Translations under genes and position numbers: made by a program
Notes under the pieces: generated by a model
The model's database searches: none
Told to the model about the DNA's origin: nothing
Seen by the model: only the letters and a program-made list of their open reading frames with translations
Assembly (NCBI RefSeq): GCF_022605725.1
Contig: NC_065555.1
Span: 12,290,938 to 12,354,937, forward strand
Source of the DNA: Anthonomus grandis grandis
Taxonomy: Eukaryota; Arthropoda; Insecta; Coleoptera; Curculionidae
Direction: 5' to 3'
DNA length: 64,000 nt
Shown: positions 55,601 to 64,000 of the stretch, one piece after another
Layout of the letters: every line of letters starts with the position of its first letter
Numbering within the stretch: the stretch's first letter is position 1

Positions 55601-56279
55601 AAAATAGAATGTGACACACAAAACTATTGTCTTTTAAGGATATATGATGTGGATCGTCTCTTTTGTTCTATGATGTTTGTTATACAATACCGATAGAGCG
55701 ATTTTTTAAATTAATCAATATAGCGGAATTTCTAAGATATTTGAATTTAAATTTGAAGTAAATGTAAATATTTTATTAAATAGAAAATACTAAAACACTA
55801 AATTAATTTTAAAAGAATTAAAGCGATATAGCTAAAAGATGCATAAGTAACTTACAAGGTACTTGGAGTAGGTAGTATAAATGTCTATCTCTCTCTCCCT
55901 CTAAGCAATAGGAGTATTAATTAGAAGTTTATTAAATATTTGGGAGTAAAGTATTACAATTTATTGCCAGACAAAACTCAAGCAATTAAAGATAAAGGAA
56001 AATTAATAAAAGAGTGTAAAAATATACTTATTAGAATATTAATAAACGGAAATCTTGCACCTTAACTTAAAAGTATAAATGAAATATATACTTATATTTA
56101 TTTTTTGAGTTCTGATTTCTCTTGATTAGAGGTGTAGAATCACATTTTGGTTTGTGTTTCTTTAGTTGACCTTTTTAATTTTCGTTTCTTGTTTATTTAT
56201 TTATGACATGATGATACAATAATTTAGTTTGGAATAATTTCAAGCACACACACGTGTAAAGTTACTTAGGGGCCCACAC
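55601..56279. other. AT-rich spacer left of the intact transposon
   Basis: Nothing recognised. Confidence 0.45.
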
Positions 56280-56284
56280 TATAA

Positions 56285-56319
56285 TATGAGGCGTATAGAA
56301 TCAAACCCCGCTAACTCCA
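56285..56319. repeat. Left terminal inverted repeat
   Basis: 35 bp, identical to the inverse of 59145-59179; contains AAACCCCGCTAACTCCA at its inner end. Confidence 0.97.
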
Positions 56320-56450
56320 CTTTTGTCCAAAAATGATATTTTGATTTAATTTCACAGCTAATTTGCCAATGAATCTGGTCGTGTCAATCTTAACTTTCAA
56401 AACACGCTAAAAGAGGTCTAAAATATGGCAAAAACATCGCGTTTATTTTC

Positions 56451-56505
56451 AAAACCCGCTAACTCCCTGCACATGTTACAATCAAATCCCGCCAACTCCA
56501 TTTTG
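56451..56505. repeat. Left subterminal repeats of the terminal core
   Basis: Two further copies in the same orientation as the left end: AAAACCCGCTAACTCC (56451-56466) and ATCAAATCCCGCCAACTCCA (56481-56500). They probably bind the transposase. Confidence 0.9.
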
Positions 56506-56638
56506 ACCAATGACGTTGCTCTATTAGATGCGAGCACATGTTTATGTATCATTGCATCAGTTGATGTTTAGATTTCTATCGTGCAGGATCTGAGTTATTG
56601 CTTTTAGTGATTTTTATAAATAAGTTTTAAATATAAAT

Positions 56639-58739
56639 ATGGATAAGTATAATAAACCCGTACAAAAATGTACACCGAACAAAGCCCGAAAATGTTTAGT
56701 AAACAAATCCAACCGAAAATCAGAGAAGCAAAAGATTGAGAGGTAAGTCCTATTGTGTAATTTTGGTAAAAATGTGTTTCTAAGTGTATTTTTATATACT
56801 CAGGTCATCTTTTTGCAAGTAAGCGTTTTTTTGTCGAAAATCTAAACTAGGACATTTTTTAAAATTGTTAATTGCTACTTTGATAACTACAATTAGGGGC
56901 ACATTAAAATTTGTTAAAATAAGAATGTATAAGTTTAATTTTGTATAATTTGTAAGTAAAATGAAAAGCCGGTTCGTTGTAATCTCAATAATATGTCACT
57001 TTCAACTTATTTTTAGATACAAGCCTAAAAGACCACCGGGTGTCCCAAGCTGTAATCATGCAACGAAGAGCTTCCGATGCAGCACTCTAACCAAATTTGA
57101 CATATCTGATTTTCACTCAAAGTTTTATGCTACTCCTGCAAAAATTGATCAAGATAATTATATTGTGAAGTATACCAACGTTCAATTGCCAAAGCGGAAG
57201 CGCCCAAAGAATAGTTCGAGGCAAGTGAGAAAATTAAGTTACAAATTTTTTGTAAGGAATAGAAGCGGAAAAATAATTCCAGTTTGCAAACCTGCGTTTC
57301 TGAGTATACTGGATATTAATAAAGATAGAGTTTATGGAGTTTTAAAAAGACATTTTGAAAGTGGGCAAATGGCACATGAAAACCGGGGTGGAGATCATAA
57401 AAGCAAGAAATATCAATGTAGGCGAGAGACAATTCAGTTCTTTTTGGAATCTTTCAAATGTCAGGATTCACATTATTGCAGGTCAAAGAGTTCTTGTCGT
57501 GTATATTTGCCGTCAGAACTAAACATCAGAAAACTGTACCAAATGTATTCAAATTCAGCACTTGACAATGTCAGTGTTAAAGAATCATTTTTTAGACGTG
57601 AATTTTGTACAAAATATAACATTGGCTTCGGTTCTCCGAGGACTGATGTATGTTCCACATGCATTCAGATAAGTGAAAAAATAAAGCTGGCGAGAGATGA
57701 TCCTCCTAGAAAAGCTACACTGATGGCTGAAAAAACAGTGCATAAACTTAAGGCACGAGCTTTTTTTGCATTACTAAAGGAAGAAAAGCCTGAAATGATA
57801 ACATTATCATTTGACTGCCAAAAGAATTTGCCAGTTCCAAAACTTCCAGACCAACAGGCATATTTTTCAAAGCAATATAACTTCTACAATTTTACTATTG
57901 TCTGTGGTAGTTCCAAGACCACGTTAACTTCAGAAAACGTGTTTTGTTATTGTTGGAATGAAACTGTTCGGCCGAAAAGCTCTAATGAAATTGCTAGTGC
58001 TGTTTTCCATCGGCTCATAAACATGAATTTGGAGGGTAAAACGCACATTAGACTTTTTGCTGATGGTTGTGGTGGCCAAAACAAAAACACCACCATGATG
58101 GGAATGTGTTCAAATTGGCTGGAATGTTATGCGCCACCAAATATTAAGAAACTTGAGATAATTTTTCCTGTAGTTGGACACAGTTTTATACCACCCGACA
58201 GGGTGTTTGGAAATATCGAGAAAGCTATAAGAAAAAAAGAGATAATTACGACCCCACAGCAATATATTGAACACATAAGACAATATGCCACAGTATTAAA
58301 AATGGGTGACGATGTCCCTGTTTTGGATTGGAAGAAGGAATCCCAAAATATACTAAAGCCACCTGGAGCATGGCACTTTAAATTTAATCCTTCGAAACGG
58401 TTTAAAATAACTCTTGACAAAAATCGAATTACGAAAGTTCAAGGTGAAGTAAACTACAGAACTGAATTAGGCAATCCTAGAAGTGTTACGAAGAAAAATA
58501 AGCAAATCAAATCAATGAATCCTCAACAACTTCCTGTGAACGTTCCTGTCAAACAAGATAAAATTATAGCAGTAAGTAAATTATTAGAATCACACTATGG
58601 CGAAAACTGGAGGCTTAACGAGGATTTTGATTTTTTCGTAAATATTGAACTTCGCCAACCAGATCAAGCTGATGCTAATGAAGAGCTTCCAGATTTGCAG
58701 TGCGAACCAGTTGAAGAGCTGGGATCTCTGTCTATTTAA
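56639..58739 (+). CDS. Putative transposase, DUF7869-like, 608 aa
   Basis: Two exons: 56639-56742 (MDKYNKPVQKCTPNKARKC, basic) and 57017-58739, joined by a GT-AG intron (GTAAGT ... TTTTAG) in frame. A longer frame opens at 56961, but its first residues are intron. Spliced numbering: Cys/Arg/Lys-rich N-terminus to about 200 (possible DNA-binding region with several Cys and His), DVCSTC at 246-250, TLSFDCQKNLPVPKLPDQ with D301, LFADGCGGQNKN with D384, and VVGHSFIPPDRVFGNIEKA with D429 and E436. I infer an RNase H-like fold with D301, D384 and D429 or E436 as metal ligands. The tail is acidic. Its place midway between perfect inverted repeats makes a transposase role likely. The family, as far as I recall, is annotated only as DUF7869 in animals; function here is inferred from context. 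Confidence 0.85.
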
Positions 58740-58819
58740 AAAATGTGTTCTAAAAGAATTTGTGTTTTATTCAAAATGTTTCCGTTAAAATTTATAGAAT
58801 TACAATTTCTGTTAATTAA

Positions 58820-58825
58820 AATAAA
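58820..58825 (+). terminator. Polyadenylation hexamer of the transposase gene
   Basis: AATAAA 81 bases after the stop codon, inside the transposon. Confidence 0.6.
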
Positions 58826-58928
58826 CATGATTTAAGACATACTACGTTTTTATTTTTATAGTGAAGTAAGTTAAAAAAGTAACTAAAGAAGCTCTACCTA
58901 TTTGCTGCGTATTTCGGACCCTGAATCA

Positions 58929-58981
58929 GAATCAAAACCCGCTATATCCATTTTTCACAATCAAAAGCCGCTAACTCCAAA
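58929..58981. repeat. Right subterminal repeats of the terminal core
   Basis: AAAACCCGCTATATCCA (58934-58950) and AAAAGCCGCTAACTCCAAA (58963-58981), both preceded by AATC. Both point the same way as the left terminal repeat, that is, opposite to the right terminal repeat nearby. Confidence 0.9.
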
Positions 58982-59144
58982 CAAAAACCTAAATATTTAG
59001 CCTAAAACTTAGAGCCATGGTGGATTTTTTACCAATACTTAGATATTTTTATATAGAAAATTTAAATTAAAAATATTTGGCAATCAAATATCAAAAAATA
59101 ATCTAGCTAACGGTTTTTCTCAATTCCTGTAAAATTTTGCATTT

Positions 59145-59179
59145 TGGAGTTAGCGGGGTTTGATTCTATACGCCTCATA
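59145..59179. repeat. Right terminal inverted repeat
   Basis: Exact inverse of 56285-56319, followed by TATAA. Confidence 0.97.
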
Positions 59180-59189
59180 TATAATGTAT

Positions 59190-60162
59190 ATTGTATTAGC
59201 TATTATGTAATATATTGAATATTAAATTTATTTGGTTTCATTTGATATTGAATTTAATGTCAGATCTTGTTATGTATTTTATAAATGACTTTAGATGTTT
59301 GATAATTCATGGGCTGCTGTGCTTTTAACTCAGATCTTTTGACACTATTTTCGGTTTTTAAAACAACTTTATTATGTTCTCAGTGTTACTACTTTTTAAG
59401 ACATTTATTATGCTCTGATTCATTTATCTTCCAATCTATTTACACACAAAGAAACATCATCACTATAATACTTATTAAGATCGCTAAACATACTTCTCAA
59501 TGATTATCTATTTCCATTTGAAATACTTAGAAGAATTCACAAGCCTAAGAAATTTGAACGTTTTTTTTTGAACGAACGAAGTTAGAGACACAAATTTGCA
59601 AAATCGGGAGCTTATGAACCGAGCTTAAAAAGAGGTTTAAGCATACACTGCAGAATAACTGCGGACCATCGTGCAAGATTGCGGTTCGTTATGCTGTCTC
59701 CATGTCTAGATATATTGTGAGATGATTTCAGTCAAAATAATGGCAGATATCCTCTTTAAATGTATTTGATAACTATAATTTTTCTTATTTTAATATTTTT
59801 TCTTATTATAATATTTTTTAAATTACTCTTAAATTAATCGCTTTATCTTGATGAATCATCTTAAAATTATACTTTTCTCCTGAAGGAATATGAAATTTAA
59901 TTTTTTTTTATAATATCCTCTTCCAAATCCCCTTAAAAAATATCCTCTTTTATTTGTTATTTCTGCCTAGATCGTGTGGAAATTGTATTATTCTTTTTCA
60001 AATTACTCAAATACGTACAAAAATCGAAATTTTATTACCATTTTTTTGTAATGCTGAGATATCGAGTATAAAAATACATTACTTTCTCCATTGGTTCCTA
60101 TAGATTATTTGGAATATGACCTAAAAAATTTTACAGATTATTTCTTAATTTAACAAAATCAT
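59190..60162. other. Spacer with a divergent repeat at about 59575-59760
   Basis: AT-rich. The part 59575-59760 resembles 61493-61670 in the same orientation (shared GTTCGTTATGCTGTCT, then CATGTCT and ATTTCA). No coding content. Confidence 0.5.
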
Positions 60163-60463
60163 TTAGGCCCGGTTGTACAATAGGCGGTTAACAACAGTTC
60201 ATAAAGATCTCCGGTTCAGCGGAATTAATCCGTTGTACAATGTTGATTCAAACGATAACCTGCGGTTCATCTTACCGTCCAATTTGGAACGTTCAAAGGG
60301 AGTTCAAGCAAATTTTTGAGATTAAATTAATATTTAGTATATCATTTTGATATTTTTTATTTATGTGAATACATCCGCCTTTCAATAATTATTGTGTTTG
60401 ATGAGGTGCTAATTTATTACTTACTAGGTACCCTAGGTTTAAGTTACAAACCATAAATATAAA

Positions 60464-60670
60464 AATGGATCCTATTTGGGAAGATATTACGGATTACGAA
60501 AATTTTATTGTATCAGTAAATAAAATTGTACACCCTAGATCATCACAGGTGTATAGTGTACATTTGGGATGATAAAGAATTTAAGACTAGATTTAGGTTG
60601 GAAAAGCAAGCTGTAAGATTCATAGTAGATAGAATTTCTGAACAAATCTGTTACAGACAAGTATAATGAT
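60464..60670 (+). pseudogene. Harbinger transposase N-terminus
   Basis: MDPIWEDITDYENFIVSVNK starts at the ATG at 60464. In a shifted frame WDDKEFKTRFRLEKQAVRFI and VDRISEQI follow, which is the FRLxKxxVxxLLxxI block at the start of Harbinger transposases. The DDE catalytic domain that should come next is absent. Confidence 0.7.
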
Positions 60671-60924
60671 TTGCATTAGTTAAATTACACTATTTATAGA
60701 CTTTAAAAATACTTTTATATCTTAAATAGAATATCTTCAGCATTTTTGCTTTCAATCTGAATACCAATTTATTCTACAAATTTTACAATATTTAAGATTG
60801 AAAATGATTTAACACAAGCTAAAAAAACCTGCAGTAGCATCAATGTCATATTTTGATGTTAGTCCTGTAAGTTGGCTCCCTAATATTTCATGGATATCAC
60901 TCTCGCTTGCAGTTATTGTTATAC

Positions 60925-61216
60925 ATTTTTGCTTGGCACTTTTTTTAGATTCTCATACTTATTTTTTAGAAATGTAACAGTTCTAAGGGGTTCTCCGAGA
61001 ACACCGCACACACGTTAAATTCCTGACAAATTTTCTCCAAGGCTTAATTTCATTATTGTTGTGATCCGTTTTCTCACATTCTATGCTTTTCTTGTATTTC
61101 TTTACTAAATTAATAAGAACATTTTCTTCTCTCACAGAGAAATTGCTTGCCCTAATTTTTTTCTTCATGTCAGATAAGCAGATCCAAACGGTTTGGCAAG
61201 TAGCAGGGCGGCACAA
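60925..61216 (-). pseudogene. Myb/SANT-like DNA-binding protein of the Harbinger element
   Basis: The minus strand reads MKKKIRASNFSVREENVLIN, then LVKKYKKSIECEKTDHNNNE with PWRKF, the trihelix Myb/SANT region. After a frameshift NVCAVFSENPLELL and KYENLKK-like residues follow. This second Harbinger protein normally escorts the transposase to the ends. Broken by frame changes. Confidence 0.75.
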
Positions 61217-61492
61217 AAACTTTTAGACAAACAGCACGAAATTTACGGTATTTTTATTGTTCAAAAACTACTTATAATCGGCAACAGACAAAAAACAGAT
61301 AAGTAATTAAATAAATTAATTTTAATGAATAGGAAACTTATTTTTTATGTGGCCATTGCAGACTTTAAATAGAACCTAGTTTAACTAAACTTATACTGGA
61401 ACAACACACGAACCTCTGAACTACGTTCAACGAAGAGCTGCAGTTTAGTAGAACTTAAGTTGAACCACTGCTTGTACAACCGGGCTTAAGTC

Positions 61493-61670
61493 ACAATTTT
61501 GCAAATTCACGAGGTTTTGAACCCAGCCTAAGTAAGGGTGCAGACAGCATACAGCTCACAATCGCTGATCATATGCAACATCACAGTTCGTTATGCTGTC
61601 TGCATGTCTGACTGACTACTGTCAGTCGCGTCAGCTGATTTCATTCAAAATAAGGACCAAAAGTATTATT
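61493..61670. repeat. Divergent direct copy of 59575-59760, with internal inverted repeat
   Basis: Contains TGCAGACAGCATA (61539-61551) and its exact inverse (61592-61604). Together with the earlier copy it suggests an old miniature element family flanking the Harbinger element. Confidence 0.55.
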
Positions 61671-62010
61671 TATAAATAAACAAGTTTATGTATGGGGAGG
61701 ATATGGAGCATGGAGGAATGTCTTGATGCCCTGTCCAGAAATATTTGGCACATATTTATGTATGACTGGTCATTATAATTTTTCCTGATTATGTAATTTC
61801 CAACCTCCTAAATTTGCTTAAACCTAAAGGAATAACTGTTTGTCTTAGAGGCATAATTTTATATGGGCGCTTATTTTTTTTCCTTTTTTTTGTGACTTGA
61901 GTAGGTAAGTAATTTGTCTTTTACTTGGTTTACTCATCAGATTGTCAGACCTGACATTTATATGTTAATTAAGTCAAAAAACATGCCTATTATTATATTG
62001 TTTCTTGCAG
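61671..62010. other. Spacer or intron before the PNPO-like exon
   Basis: No gene seen; ends in TTTCTTGCAG, a good splice acceptor. Confidence 0.45.
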
Positions 62011-62174
62011 GAGTACCACAGGAGTAGACTGAAGATATTAAGAATGACATCGAGATTAGCAAAAATTGATGTTCCCAAACAGTGGGGCCCATTTGAACTG
62101 TTTCAGAATTGGATGGCGGAGTTTACAAGTATTACCAAATTGCCAGTTTTTCTCAATCTCGCTACAGCCTCTAG
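62011..62174 (+). CDS. Exon of a pyridoxamine-5'-phosphate-oxidase-like protein
   Basis: The exon is bounded by an acceptor (TTGCAG at 62005-62010) and a donor (AG|GTAAGT at 62174/62175). An ATG at 62044 would give 43 codons plus two bases: MTSRLAKIDVPKQWGPFELF, then QNWMAEF and VFLNLATASR. This fits the N-terminal pattern of PNP oxidases (DPxxLFxxW...N...LATASRDGxPSxR), where the next exon should begin with DGxPSxR. PNPO makes the PLP cofactor that the neighbouring CBS needs, though proximity alone implies nothing. No following exon was found before the LINE pieces; it probably lies to the right of the window. Composition and clean splice sites argue for a real exon. Confidence 0.5.
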
Positions 62175-62695
62175 GTAAGTTAGCAAGTAATCTTTAGTTT
62201 GTGCACATATTTCGAGAATACCCCAAAGTCTAAAGACATATAATGACTATCCTTTGTCCTTTTATAATTTTGACAGCACAAGTAATTGTGGAAATGCAGA
62301 AATTTAATAACTTCTATTATTTTGGTAGGCTTAGTTTAACCTTGCTTCTTATATCTAATATATTATTTATTACTTTACTGACAAAATATTTAGTCAATAA
62401 AGTCCGATAAAACTTTATTTTAAAAAACCGAGGGTTAAACACTGAGATGTTAAGAAAGCTGTTGTGATAAAAAATAAAACTATGTATTAATATACTAAGT
62501 TTGCATACATTACAGATTAACTAATTGATTTATGGACATAAAAATATTACAAACATACAAAATAATTTGGTATAATACCTGAGTTACATTAATTAATCCC
62601 TTAAGTTGAAGTATCAATTACACATATAACATATAAGCCAGAAAAAAAAATGAAACTTAAACTTACAAATGGTCCAAGAATTATTCCTCTATAGT
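62175..62695. other. Probable intron sequence after the PNPO-like exon
   Basis: AT-rich; nothing recognised. Confidence 0.4.
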
Positions 62696-62699
62696 CTAT

Positions 62700-63114
62700 G
62701 GTATAGTAGCCTTTCACAACTAACATCTTCCTTAATAACTTATAAGAAATAGTCTTATACAGAGTCTGCGGAAGATGGTTGATAATTTTTTTACTCTCAT
62801 AAAACATTTTTGGTTAATTTGAAAATGTATATTATATGAGGATTGAGTATTATTCACAATTTCTGACTGGATAACTGAATTATACTTCTTATGCAAATAG
62901 CCTCCAGTATAAATAAAGATGGAAGAGTCAACATTTTATGGATTATAATGTGAGTTTTGCAAGGCTCATCATACTTTAGAAGACATAAATGTCTTAGGGC
63001 ATGCTTTGACAGCACACTCACAGAGTTAAATAAATTTGCAAATGAGTGGCCACAAAAACAAATCTCATAGGGTAAGTGAGATTCTACCAGTGAAAAATAG
63101 GCATCTTTATCCAC
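62700..63114 (-). mobile_element. CR1/Jockey-type LINE C-terminal fragment
   Basis: The minus strand reads YFSLVESHLPYEICFCGHSF, then VLSKHALRHLCLLKYDEPCK and MLTLPSLFILEAICI (63114-62854). After a frame change KKIINHLPQTLYKTISYKLL and KMLVVKGYYTIDY (62807-62690) follow. This is the conserved end of RT and the C-terminal domain of CR1/Jockey-like LINEs (YFxLVESxLRYGIxFWG, ILTLPSLFILE). Confidence 0.75.
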
Positions 63115-63239
63115 TAATATACCTAAATTGCATGTAAATAGTAACCCAGCAAAGACCTACCCGGTTTATATGCTAGTAGTTCACATATTGCTTGGCAAAG
63201 ATTCAGTTTTCTGTGAACTCCATATGAAATGACTTTTTA

Positions 63240-64000
63240 TTACACTATTAAACATGAAGATTTTACATTAATTAATTATCTCCTAAACTGTAATTGGGAT
63301 TTAAATGTCAATGTTGCCAACTCTTACTCTATAATATACAATTGATTTGATTTGCTTGTTCCCTTAAAAAAAATTTAGGCATTATCTAGTTTGGTTCTCC
63401 AAGAAGCTAAAAAATCTTTTCACATAGAAAAAAAATGCCCACAAATTATACAAACAATCTGATTACCTGGCTGATTAGGCAAAACTTAAAACTCATTGAG
63501 ACTATACATATGCTATAAAGGAGGACAGCAGGTTCTTCTGGAAGTTCATAAGGTCTTAGTCTAATAGTGGCTCCAATATTCCTAGTGTAATGTTCCTTGA
63601 TGACCCTAAGGCTGATTCTGGTTTTCCTATTGCTGAGCTCTTTACTAAGCACTTCTCTGCTGTATATAATATTAGCAACCAAAATACCCTATTTGATTTT
63701 CATAACGGTATCAATTATAGGTTTAATTTACTATCTGAGGTTATAATAAGTCTTATTGATGTTGAAACTGCACTTTTAAAAGTTGATGCAAGGAAAGTTC
63801 CCCAACAGGGTGTTGAAAGGGTGCTGCCATTCTCTTTATCTCCCTTTGTACAGAATATTTAGTAATTTAATAAATCAGGGTCTGTTTCCTGATTATTGGC
63901 AGCTATCCTGCTTTTATCCAATATTTAAATCTGGAACTAAAATCAATCTGTCTAATTACTGCTTCATAAGCATCTTATCCTCTATTAATAATTAAGGTTT
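63240..64000 (+). mobile_element. Jockey/CR1-type LINE, pre-RT and RT fingers, cut by window edge
   Basis: The plus strand holds the end of the endonuclease-RT linker (INYLLNCNWDLNVNVANS near 63275), KEDSRFFWKFI near 63520, then MFLDDPKADSGFPIAELFTK (63590) and HFSAVYNISNQN. In a second frame LYRIFSNLINQGLFPDYWQL and YPIFKSGTKINLSNY (63850-63960) follow: the LFxxSLxxGxFPxxWKxxxxxPIFKSGxxxxxxNYRPIS region. One frameshift separates the two frames near 63790. It opposes the LINE fragment at 62700-63114. Confidence 0.75.

Larger units (their letters stand above)
56285..59179 (+). mobile_element. Well-preserved DNA transposon with DUF7869-like transposase
   Basis: A 2895-bp unit with 35-bp perfectly identical terminal inverted repeats (56285-56319 and 59145-59179, outer end TATGAGGCGTATAG) and a 5-bp direct duplication TATAA (56280-56284 and 59180-59184). 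Because the site is AT-rich, a 2-bp TA duplication with ends starting TGAGG is also possible. Extra copies of the terminal core (CCCGCTAACTCC) lie just inside both ends. It holds one two-exon gene (56639-58739) with a polyadenylation hexamer. Identical ends and an undamaged gene suggest recent transposition. The protein does not look like mariner, hAT, piggyBac or Harbinger transposases. I know similar proteins only as DUF7869-type; superfamily assignment is open. Confidence 0.92.
60166..61485. mobile_element. PIF/Harbinger element, internally deleted
   Basis: A 1320-bp unit between TTA direct repeats (60163-60165 and 61486-61488), as expected for the TWA duplications of this superfamily. The ends are GGCCCGGTTGTACAA and, inverted, GCCCGGTTGTACAA. 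It contains remains of both typical Harbinger genes: a transposase start on the plus strand and a Myb/SANT-like gene on the minus strand. The catalytic part is gone. Confidence 0.85.

Noticed and set aside
56961..57016. ATG at 56961 as the start of the transposase
   Set aside because: The first 18 residues lie in an intron with a good acceptor at 57015-57016. An upstream exon at 56639-56742 joins in frame with a consensus donor.
56280..59184. Assigning the intact transposon to piggyBac or Kolobok
   Set aside because: Neither flank has TTAA, and the protein lacks the motifs of those groups as I know them.
1..64000. CRISPR arrays, bacterial operons, ribosome binding sites, riboswitches
   Set aside because: Spliced genes and eukaryotic transposons throughout; no regularly spaced repeats with unique spacers were seen.
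1..64000. tRNA, rRNA or tRNA-derived SINEs
   Set aside because: No A-box and B-box pair with cloverleaf arms and no rRNA-like block was found by eye. A covariance scan could still reveal a degraded one.
1..64000. Endogenous viral sequences or intact LTR retrotransposons
   Set aside because: No long direct repeats with primer-binding sites, no protease or integrase motifs and no viral coat-like frames were recognised.

Overview
This window is AT-rich nuclear DNA of an animal, most likely an insect and plausibly a beetle. The evidence is spliced genes with GT-AG introns, insect-type seven-transmembrane odorant receptors, a haem-type cystathionine beta-synthase, and many eukaryotic transposons (LINEs, Penelope, mariner, DD41D, Harbinger). 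The beetle assignment is an inference from receptor and transposon flavour, not a demonstration.

Layout. Positions 1-2125 hold a dead R4/Dong-like LINE on the minus strand. Positions 2778-11143 (minus) and 17151-35203 (plus) are two divergent odorant receptor genes, here called OrA and OrB. I reassembled them from splice sites. OrB is complete: seven exons, 396 codons plus stop. OrA shows four exons; its last three should lie left of the window or are lost. Exons 2, 3 and 4 have identical lengths in the two genes. Their first introns (7.0 and 8.9 kb) and OrB intron 2 (7.1 kb) are packed with transposon debris, while OrB introns 3 to 6 stay at 59-551 bp. Between 35.2 and 50 kb I see only transposon remains and AT-rich spacer. 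Positions 50050-52946 encode an apparently intact 11-exon cystathionine beta-synthase (520 aa). After more LINE debris, 56285-59179 is a well-preserved DNA transposon. Positions 60166-61485 are a deleted PIF/Harbinger element. Positions 62011-62174 look like one exon of a pyridoxamine-phosphate-oxidase-like gene. Two opposed LINE pieces close the window.

The most interesting object is the 2895-bp transposon at 56285-59179. It has 35-bp perfect terminal inverted repeats, a TATAA target duplication, internal copies of the terminal motif at both ends, and one two-exon gene for a 608-aa protein. That protein has a plausible acidic triad and looks like proteins annotated only as a domain of unknown function. 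It is the only transposon here with an undamaged gene. Also notable are hammerhead-ribozyme-like motifs in inverted orientation at both ends of a Penelope-like element in OrB intron 2, a 1469-bp element with 8-bp target duplications and GC-rich hairpins, two DD41D transposons with 124- and 141-bp inverted repeats, and a LINE interrupted by two later insertions.

All family names rest on motif recognition by eye; no database search was run.
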